Assembly (NCBI GenBank): GCA_031258055.1
Contig: JAIRNM010000131.1
Location: 1 to 10,544 of the forward strand
Length of the DNA stretch: 10,544 nucleotides
Origin: Bifidobacteriaceae bacterium
GTDB taxonomy: Bacteria > Actinomycetota > Actinomycetes > Actinomycetales > WQXJ01
Reading direction: 5' to 3'
A program made the position numbers and the translations under genes. Shown piece by piece: positions 5,822 to 10,544 of the stretch (positions are counted from its first letter, which is position 1; the number at the start of each line of letters is the position of its first letter). Under the pieces are notes generated by a model. It was not told the DNA's origin. It did not search any database and saw only the letters and a list, made by a program, of their open reading frames with translations.

Positions 5822-7186
5822 GTGGATCTGTTTGATTCGACGCTGGCTTCGCCCGCGCAGGGCGAAGCCGATCCGCGCGCACCCCTGGCGGTCAGGATGC
5901 GGCCGCGCGATTTGGCGGAGTTCACCGGGCAGAGCCATTTGCTAGCGCCCGGTTCGCCGCTGCGCAGGTTGATTGAACCAACTCCGACCGGGGACAACGC
6001 CGCCGGGGGTCGGGCCGTCCCAGCATCGGTCATCTTGTGGGGACCAGCCGGGAGTGGCAAGACCACGCTGGCTTATCTAGTCGCACGCGGTTCGAGGCGA
6101 GCCTTCACTGAGCTCAGCGCCGTGTCGGCGGGGGTCAAGGATATTCGGGCTGTCCTTGACCAGGCGCGACGAGCACTGGCGACGGGGGAAGAGACAGTCC
6201 TATTCATCGACGAGGTCCACCGCTTCTCCAAAGCCCAGCAGGACGCTCTGTTACCAGCGGTAGAGAACCGATTGGTCACGCTAATAGCCGCGACCACCGA
6301 GAATCCGTCCTTTTCAGTCATCAGCCCGTTGCTGTCCCGGTCGCTGCTGTTGACGCTGGAACCACTTGGGGATGACGGCATCGGCCAACTGGTGGATAGG
6401 GCGGTGACGGACGAACGCGGCCTGGCGGGGGCGGTTTCTATAACGGAACCGGCGCGGGCGGCGCTCGTCAGGCTGGCGGCCGGTGACGCGCGCAGAGCGT
6501 TGACGATCCTTGAAGCGGCGGCTGGTACGGCGGCGCTCGGTAAGGATGATCCGGTGATCGACCTAGCGGAAATTGAGCGGGCGATTGATGTAGCGGTGGT
6601 CCAATATGACCGTGATGGAGACCAGCATTACGACGTGACCAGCGCTTTTATCAAGTCGATCCGGGGTTCGGACGTGGATGCGGGATTGCATTACTTGGCT
6701 CGTATGATCCAGGCCGGGGAGGACCCAAGGTTCATCGCCCGGCGGCTGATCATATTGGCGGCTGAAGATGTCGGGATGGCCGATCCGTCCGCTTTGCAAA
6801 CGGCGATGGCGGCGGCGCAGGCAGTGCAAATGATAGGGATGCCGGAGGGCCGCATCCCGCTGGCCCAGGCGGTGGTGCATTTGGCGACGGCACCGAAGTC
6901 GAACGCCGCTTATTTGGCGATCGATGCCGCCTTGGCGGACGTGCGCGTCGGCAAAGCTGGTCCGGTGCCGCCGCATTTGCGTGACGCTCATTACGCCGGG
7001 GCGAAGCGATTGGGGCATGGCAAGGGCTATCAGTATGCCCATGACGCCCCGCATGGCGTGGCGCCACAGGTGTACGCCCCGGATGGGATCGCGGGGACGG
7101 TTTACTACGAGCCGAGCGACCGGGGCTTTGAGCGCCAGTTGAAGGAACGCCTGGAACGGATCAGGGCCATCTTGAACTCGGCCTAA
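5822..7186 (+). CDS. rarA: Replication-associated recombination protein RarA (MgsA), AAA+ ATPase
   Basis: A 454-residue, full-length member of the RarA/MgsA/WRNIP1 family. These clamp-loader-like AAA+ ATPases act at stalled replication forks and single-strand/double-strand DNA junctions. The N-terminus M-D-L-F-D and the [16 protein letters not shown] stretch (25-40) are family hallmarks. Visible motifs are Walker [10 protein letters not shown] (74-82), Walker [10 protein letters not shown] (127-135), sensor 1 A-T-T-E-N-P-S-F (157-164), arginine-finger segment L-L-S-R-S (170-174), and sensor 2 [11 protein letters not shown] (221-231). The C-terminal tetramerisation region contains [18 protein letters not shown] (301-318) and [11 protein letters not shown] (385-395). 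The start is GTG 5822. It is transcribed alone, divergent from the membrane protein gene and convergent with vapBC. Confidence 0.96.
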   Translation: MDLFDSTLASPAQGEADPRAPLAVRMRPRDLAEFTGQSHLLAPGSPLRRLIEPTPTGDNAAGGRAVPASVILWGPAGSGKTTLAYLVARGSRRAFTELSAVSAGVKDIRAVLDQARRALATGEETVLFIDEVHRFSKAQQDALLPAVENRLVTLIAATTENPSFSVISPLLSRSLLLTLEPLGDDGIGQLVDRAVTDERGLAGAVSITEPARAALVRLAAGDARRALTILEAAAGTAALGKDDPVIDLAEIERAIDVAVVQYDRDGDQHYDVTSAFIKSIRGSDVDAGLHYLARMIQAGEDPRFIARRLIILAAEDVGMADPSALQTAMAAAQAVQMIGMPEGRIPLAQAVVHLATAPKSNAAYLAIDAALADVRVGKAGPVPPHLRDAHYAGAKRLGHGKGYQYAHDAPHGVAPQVYAPDGIAGTVYYEPSDRGFERQLKERLERIRAILNSA

Positions 7187-7189
7187 GAA

Positions 7190-7219
7190 ACAGAGCCCGG
7201 CGCGGCCGCCGGGGTCTGT
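7190..7219. terminator. Bidirectional terminator between rarA and vapC
   Basis: ACAGA-g-CCCGGCG (7190-7202) pairs with CGCCGGG-g-TCTGT (7207-7219) around a 4-nt loop, giving 12 base pairs with one mismatch. It lies three bases after the rarA stop and twelve before the vapC stop. In the minus direction the stem is followed by TTCTTA, a short U-rich run, so it suits vapBC as well as rarA. Confidence 0.75.
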
Positions 7220-7231
7220 CAGGGGTCAGGG

Positions 7232-7645
7232 TCAGACGCGCTGGAAGGGGTTGCGGATCGGGATCCCGCCAATCACTTGGCCATCGTTGAGGTCCTCGGT
7301 CAAAAGCTCGTCGCAGCGAAGCGCTTGGGCGGCGGCGACTATGGCCGCGTCCCACAAAGATAGTTGGGCGCTTTGGGCAAGGGCTATCGCGGCCAGAACC
7401 AGATCGGTGCTGGTTGCCTGGACGGGGTACCGGGTGAACGAGCGGACCAGCGCGGTGGCCTGCGACTGAGTGAGCGCATCCGGCCTAGTCGCCCGGGTCG
7501 CCTGGGCATAGAACTCCAACAGCACCTGGGCGGACAGAGCCAGGTCGGGTTCGTTCAGCAGCGCGCGGGCGACAGCGGCCTTTCCCTGCTCCGCGGTGTC
7601 GGTTGAGACGGCGTAGAGCAGGATGTTTGTGTCAACGAACCGCAC
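7232..7645 (-). CDS. vapC: Type II toxin VapC, PIN-domain ribonuclease
   Basis: A 137-residue PIN-domain protein of normal VapC length. It starts M-R-F-V-D-T-N-I-L-L-Y-A. The acidic residues expected for the magnesium-dependent nuclease site are present: D5 in V-D-T-N, E44 in V-L-L-E-F, D99 in L-W-D-A-A-I and D118 in T-E-D-L-N-D-G. VapC toxins cleave tRNA or rRNA when freed from their antitoxin; the target here cannot be read. The GTG start (7645-7643) lies inside the end of the antitoxin gene, a 14-base overlap that couples translation. All active-site residues are intact, so the toxin looks functional. Confidence 0.93.
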   Translation of the reverse strand: MRFVDTNILLYAVSTDTAEQGKAAVARALLNEPDLALSAQVLLEFYAQATRATRPDALTQSQATALVRSFTRYPVQATSTDLVLAAIALAQSAQLSLWDAAIVAAAQALRCDELLTEDLNDGQVIGGIPIRNPFQRV

Positions 7646-7871
7646 GGCTGTGCAACTCCTCTCGGCTCAGCCGGTCGCCGCCTCTGAAAGCGCCGACGCT
7701 GGCCAGGACTTCATCCTGTAATGCCCGCAACCGATTGAATTCCGCGTCTTGGCCTGTGACTACGCGCAGGAAATCGGTGACCATAGCACTGACGGAGCTG
7801 TCCTGCTCAGCGGCCCGGATTCGTGCTAGCCGGTAGACCTCGTCGGGCACGGCGACTGTGATATTCCTCAT
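7632..7871 (-). CDS. vapB: Antitoxin VapB, ribbon-helix-helix type
   Basis: A 79-residue protein. Residues 2-40 form a ribbon-helix-helix DNA-binding domain (R-N-I-T-V-A-V-P-D-E-V-Y strand and turn, then A-R-I-R-A-A-E, then S-V-S-A-M-V-T-D-F-L). The C-terminal 39 residues are charged and would wrap the VapC active site. It precedes and overlaps the toxin gene, the standard order. The family represses its own operon through the ribbon-helix-helix dimer, with the toxin as co-repressor. The ATG (7871-7869) has no ribosome-binding site but has TACTGT six bases upstream, within a pair of direct repeats that could be the operator. Confidence 0.92.
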   Translation of the reverse strand: MRNITVAVPDEVYRLARIRAAEQDSSVSAMVTDFLRVVTGQDAEFNRLRALQDEVLASVGAFRGGDRLSREELHSRAVR

Positions 7872-7877
7872 GGACGC

Positions 7878-7891
7878 ACAGTATCACAGTA
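7878..7891 (-). promoter_or_regulatory. vapBC -10 box and operator-like direct repeats
   Basis: On the minus strand TACTGT occurs twice, eight bases apart (7891-7886 and 7883-7878). The proximal copy is followed by GCGTCC and then the vapB ATG, the geometry of a leaderless -10. Short repeats overlapping the -10 fit an autorepressor site for a ribbon-helix-helix dimer. Confidence 0.4.
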
Positions 7892-8012
7892 TTCCAGTTA
7901 CACAGAAACACATCGGGGCCAGGTTCAGCTTTGGGCGATGCTGTCCGGCCGGGCGTCGCGTTGCGTGGCGCGCAGCTTTCCGGCGACGTAAAGGGGACTG
8001 ACAGAGTAGTTC

Positions 8013-8044
8013 TTCCTAAATGGTCGGCGGTGTTTCCTAAATGG
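8013..8044. repeat. Two direct repeats TTCCTAAATGG, 21 bp apart
   Basis: TTCCTAAATGG occurs at 8013-8023 and 8034-8044. The 21-bp centre spacing is close to two helical turns. Both are followed by a base plus CG. They lie in the gap between vapB and gntP, upstream of the diverged palindrome, and could be a regulator site or the edge of a degraded repeat. Confidence 0.5.
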
Positions 8045-8094
8045 GCGATATGCGGGCCAATTCGGGGCCGTTTGCTTGATTTGGTCGCTCGGGT

Positions 8095-8139
8095 GCAAGG
8101 AATTCGACGCTCCAGCGACTGGATGTGGGTATTCCTCGC
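8095..8139. repeat. 45-nt two-tier palindrome, diverged copy 3
   Basis: Outer arms GCAAGGAA (8095-8102) and TTCCTCGC (8132-8139) pair with one mismatch. Eight unpaired bases on each side enclose a 5-bp inverted repeat TCCAG-cga-CTGGA (8111-8123). Total length and spacing match copies 1 and 2 exactly. The inner stem has a different sequence but still pairs: positions 19/27, 20/26 and 21/25 of the element change from T-A, G-C, C-G to C-G, A-T, G-C. Upstream bases 8059-8094 resemble 5693-5739 before copy 2. Confidence 0.75.
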
Positions 8140-8170
8140 AGCGCGTCAGCTCTGGCCCGCGCCGGATGAC

Positions 8171-8200
8171 TTGAAACGACTGCACAGCCTGCGAGATGAT
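8171..8200 (+). promoter_or_regulatory. Possible gntP promoter
   Basis: TTGAAA (8171-8176) and GATGAT (8195-8200) are spaced 18 bases, four or five of six matches each to the -35/-10 consensus. An alternative -10, CATAAT, lies at about 8235-8240. Neither is certain. Confidence 0.3.
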
Positions 8201-8223
8201 GGGGCTGGCCTCGGCCCGGCCCC
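8201..8223 (+). promoter_or_regulatory. GC-rich hairpin in the probable gntP leader
   Basis: GGGGC-t-GGCC (8201-8210) can pair with GGCC-cg-GCCCC (8213-8223), a compact GC stem directly after the candidate -10 at 8195-8200. It could be an operator or attenuator; no riboswitch is recognised. Confidence 0.3.
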
Positions 8224-8280
8224 GGAGCGGCGGTCCATAATCGCATAACAGCAGCCAACTTCAAGAGCCCAAGGACGCCG

Positions 8281-9768
8281 ATGTTCACCAGTGCCTTCAC
8301 CTCTCAGCCCACCGCCCTTTCCGCCTCCTGTGCGGGCGCGATCGAAGCGGCCAGCACCGCCGCTAAAGCCCAGTTGGACCAGGGGCGGCTGATCGCCTTC
8401 GCGTTGATCGGGATAGCCATCTTGGTGGTCTTGATCACCTGGGCGAAGATTCATCCCTTTGTCGCCCTGCTGATATCTGCCCTGATCATTGGCATAGGCG
8501 CCGGTTACGGCGCCACCGCCACCGTGGAATCATTCGCTAAGACCTTCGGCACGACGATGCAGTCAGTCGGCATCCTGGTGGGCCTGGGCGCCATGTTCGG
8601 CAAGCTCCTAGCCGACTCGGGCGGCGCTGACCGGATAGTCGAAACGCTCGTAGCCCACTCCTCGAAACGCTCCCTGCCGTGGACTATGGCCCTAGTCGGG
8701 GCGTTGATCGGCCTGCCGATGTTCTTCGAGGTTGGACTGGTCCTGCTGATCCCAGTCATCCTGCTAGTGGCCAAACGCTCCGGCTTACCCCTCATGCGCG
8801 TCGCCATCCCCACTTTGGCGGGCCTCAGCGCCATGCATGGCCTGGTCCCGCCCCACCCCGGACCGCTCGCCGCCCTCGCCAACTTCGAGAACGGCAATCT
8901 GGGCCTGACCTTGATGTTCGGCGTGCTCATCGCCATCCCCACAGTGATCGTAGCCGGGCCGCTGTTTTCAATTTTGGCGGCCAAGTGGGTGCCAGTGTCG
9001 GTGCCCGAATCGATGAACGCCCTGATCGGCGGAGCCCGCGGCGACGGATTCGGGGACTCGGACGCGCCGACGACGGGCGAACCGGCGGCGCGACCCTCGT
9101 TCACGGCATCGGTCGCCTGCGTGCTGCTGCCAGTCGTCCTGATGCTGGCCAACGCGATCTATGAGATCGCCAACCCGGGCGAGGACGCCTCCCAAAGCTG
9201 GCTCGGCGCTTTCCTGGGCTTTGTCGGCGCGCCGACCGTAGCCCTAGCGATCGCGCTGGTCACGGCGATGTTGGTCCTTGGCAAAGGCGGCCAGATGAGC
9301 TGGAGCAAAGTCAACCAGTCGAGCGCTGCCGGGCTGCCCGCCATCGCCGGGATCATCCTGATTGTGGGCGCGGGCGGCGGCCTCAAAGGCGTGCTGGTGG
9401 ACACCGGCATAGGCGACGTGATCGCCAACTTCGTCGAAGGCTCCGCCATCCCAATCACCCTGCTGGCCTGGCTGGTGGCCGTGATAGTGCGCGTGGCGAC
9501 GGGCTCAGCCACCGTTTCGATCGTAACCACCGCTGGCATCTTGGCTCCGGCGGCGGTTGGGCTGTCGGCATCGGCGGTGGCGCTGTTGGTGCTGGCGATC
9601 GGCGCCGGCTCGGTGTTCCTCTCCCACGTCAACGACGCCGGCTTCTGGCTGGTCAAGGAATACATGGGCGTGACGGTGGGGCAGAACTTCAAGACCTGGT
9701 CGCTGCTGGAATGCATCTTATCGGTCGTAGCCTTGGTCTTCGTCCTGATAGCCGGATTATTCGTGTAG
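8281..9768 (+). CDS. gntP: Gluconate:proton symporter, GntP family
   Basis: A 495-residue inner-membrane permease that imports gluconate or a related sugar acid with protons. It has about 12 or more hydrophobic segments from residue 37 to the C-terminus. Family motifs are G-L-G-A-M-F-G-K-L-L-A-D-S-G-G-A (101-116), G-L-P-M-F-F-E-V-G (144-152), H-G-L-V-P-P-H-P-G-P (186-195), G-A-G-G-G-L-K-G-V-L-V-D-T-G (363-376), A-T-G-S-A-T-V-S (406-413), and S-H-V-N-D-A-G-F-W-L-V (448-458). The 36-residue hydrophilic N-terminus before the first membrane segment is slightly longer than usual. The ATG has AAGGA five bases upstream, supporting this start. A polar loop (252-273) rich in Gly/Asp/Pro separates the two halves. 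The gluconate kinase gene follows on the same strand, which points to gluconate as substrate. Confidence 0.94.
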   Translation: MFTSAFTSQPTALSASCAGAIEAASTAAKAQLDQGRLIAFALIGIAILVVLITWAKIHPFVALLISALIIGIGAGYGATATVESFAKTFGTTMQSVGILVGLGAMFGKLLADSGGADRIVETLVAHSSKRSLPWTMALVGALIGLPMFFEVGLVLLIPVILLVAKRSGLPLMRVAIPTLAGLSAMHGLVPPHPGPLAALANFENGNLGLTLMFGVLIAIPTVIVAGPLFSILAAKWVPVSVPESMNALIGGARGDGFGDSDAPTTGEPAARPSFTASVACVLLPVVLMLANAIYEIANPGEDASQSWLGAFLGFVGAPTVALAIALVTAMLVLGKGGQMSWSKVNQSSAAGLPAIAGIILIVGAGGGLKGVLVDTGIGDVIANFVEGSAIPITLLAWLVAVIVRVATGSATVSIVTTAGILAPAAVGLSASAVALLVLAIGAGSVFLSHVNDAGFWLVKEYMGVTVGQNFKTWSLLECILSVVALVFVLIAGLFV

Positions 9769-9891
9769 GAGTGCCCGATGCCGTCTGGTCACCCCCTCCC
9801 TCCATCTGACGCCCCCGGTCGTCGCGGTGGTCGGCTGGTCTTCATCACTCCTAATCTCCCCGTTTCAACTACCTTTTAGCCGGAGGCGATC

Positions 9892-10452
9892 ATGAATCCT
9901 GACAGTGAGCCAACCCAAACCAGTTCGATCCGCGGCGATGCGGTCCGGATCGCCGTCTTCATGGGTGTGGCCGGGTCCGGCAAGACCACCGCTGGCGCCC
10001 TCATGGCCGGGCGTCTGGACTGGGATTTCGCCGAAGCGGACGAGTTCCATTCCGCCGCCAATGTAGCCAAAATGTCCGGCGGTATCCCCCTGACAGACGC
10101 GGACCGAATGCCCTGGTTAGCAGCTCTGCGGGCCTGGATCGACAAGGAGATAGCCGACGACCGGCGTGGCGTGATGACCTGTTCGGCCCTCAAACGTATC
10201 TATCGCGATCTGCTCAGGGCGCCTGGGGTGGTGTTTGTCCACATGAGTGGCTCGGTCCAGACCGTCGAAGCGCGGATGGCGGCGCGGCAAGGGCATTTCA
10301 TGCCGCCTAGCTTGCTTGCTTCGCAATACGCCGACCTGGAAGAACTCGACCCGGATGAAGACTATGTGGTAGTGAATCTAGACCTAGGGCTCAGCCCTGC
10401 CGAGGAAGTCGATTCGGTGATCCGGGCCTTGGGGCTGTCCACAAAGAATTAG
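9892..10452 (+). CDS. gntK: Gluconokinase, thermoresistant type
   Basis: A 186-residue P-loop kinase that converts gluconate and ATP to 6-phosphogluconate, feeding the pentose phosphate or Entner-Doudoroff route. It has Walker A G-V-A-G-S-G-K-T (25-32), the substrate region A-D-E-F-H-S-A-A-N-V-A-K-M (49-61) with G-I-P-L-T-D-A-D-R-M-P-W-L (64-76), the C-S-A-L-K-R-I-Y-R-D-L-L-R stretch (97-109), and R-Q-G-H-F-M-P-P-S-L-L-A-S-Q (132-145) that closes over the nucleotide. About 18 extra N-terminal residues precede the core. The ATG has a strong GGAGG (9882-9886) five bases upstream. It follows gntP by 123 bases on the same strand. The gap holds a pyrimidine-rich stretch and no clear terminator, so one transcript for both genes is likely. 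Confidence 0.95.
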   Translation: MNPDSEPTQTSSIRGDAVRIAVFMGVAGSGKTTAGALMAGRLDWDFAEADEFHSAANVAKMSGGIPLTDADRMPWLAALRAWIDKEIADDRRGVMTCSALKRIYRDLLRAPGVVFVHMSGSVQTVEARMAARQGHFMPPSLLASQYADLEELDPDEDYVVVNLDLGLSPAEEVDSVIRALGLSTKN

Positions 10453-10466
10453 GCCCGTTTGGGTTC

Positions 10467-10498
10467 GCGTCATTCCCTCGCCTGGGCGGGCGTCATTC
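10467..10498. repeat. Direct repeat GCGTCATTC after gntK
   Basis: GCGTCATTC occurs at 10467-10475 and 10490-10498, spaced 23 bp, with a small GC palindrome between. TAGGCT follows at 10501. This may be the control region of the next gene beyond the window; nothing else is recognisable in 10453-10544. Confidence 0.3.
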
Positions 10499-10544
10499 GG
10501 TAGGCTGGCAAACGCGGTCTTGAGCACCGAGTCGGTACTGGACC

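Noticed and set aside
5504..5945. Open frames on both strands spanning the two 45-nt repeats
   Set aside because: The 114-bp spacing keeps frame, so repeated peptides appear, but the frames overlap the rarA start, lack ribosome sites, and the paired stem changes in copy 3 favour structure over coding.
7925..8300. Open frames in the vapB-gntP gap (plus 7931-8248; minus 8185-7925 and 8300-8037)
   Set aside because: No recognisable domain and no convincing start signals; one overlaps the gntP start and they run through the palindrome. The gap is better read as regulatory and repeat DNA.
10520..10544. Possible TTG start of a next gene at the right edge
   Set aside because: Only eight codons are visible and no ribosome site precedes it; it cannot be supported.

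Overview
The window reads as chromosomal DNA of a high-GC Gram-positive bacterium (Actinomycetota). The evidence is high GC, frequent GTG starts, several genes with little or no Shine-Dalgarno but a TANNNT box six bases before the start codon, and protein families common in that phylum. No genus can be named from the sequence alone. No rRNA, tRNA, insertion sequence or CRISPR array is visible.

Layout. Bases 1-5455 carry five genes, all on the minus strand. From the upstream end these are: a 680-residue polytopic membrane protein with a proline-rich cytoplasmic head and a C-terminal exported domain (5455-3413); a small membrane protein with a Tyr/Pro/Gln-rich tail (3329-2769); a 522-bp intergenic region holding three 136-bp tandem repeats, each with a 56-nt two-tier hairpin; an ABC exporter pair (ATPase 2246-1356, permease 1359-520) closed by a strong hairpin terminator; and the first 102 codons of a probable DUF4139-type protein running off the left edge. 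Bases 5456-5821 are a divergent intergenic region with a candidate promoter, a 17-bp perfect palindrome and two copies of a 45-nt two-tier palindrome. Next come rarA (plus strand, 5822-7186), a bidirectional terminator and a convergent vapBC toxin-antitoxin pair (7871-7232). A 409-bp gap follows with a third, diverged copy of the 45-nt palindrome, and then a gluconate uptake and phosphorylation module, gntP-gntK (8281-10452).

Functionally, GntP imports gluconate and GntK phosphorylates it to 6-phosphogluconate. RarA is a replication-fork maintenance ATPase. VapBC is a self-contained type II toxin-antitoxin module. The ABC pair is a BcrA-like exporter of unknown substrate. The two low-complexity membrane proteins are probably co-transcribed and may work together at the cell envelope.

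The most unusual content is non-coding: two unrelated families of two-tier palindromic repeats. In the 45-nt family, three inner-stem base pairs differ between copies by compensatory changes, so a structure appears to be under selection.
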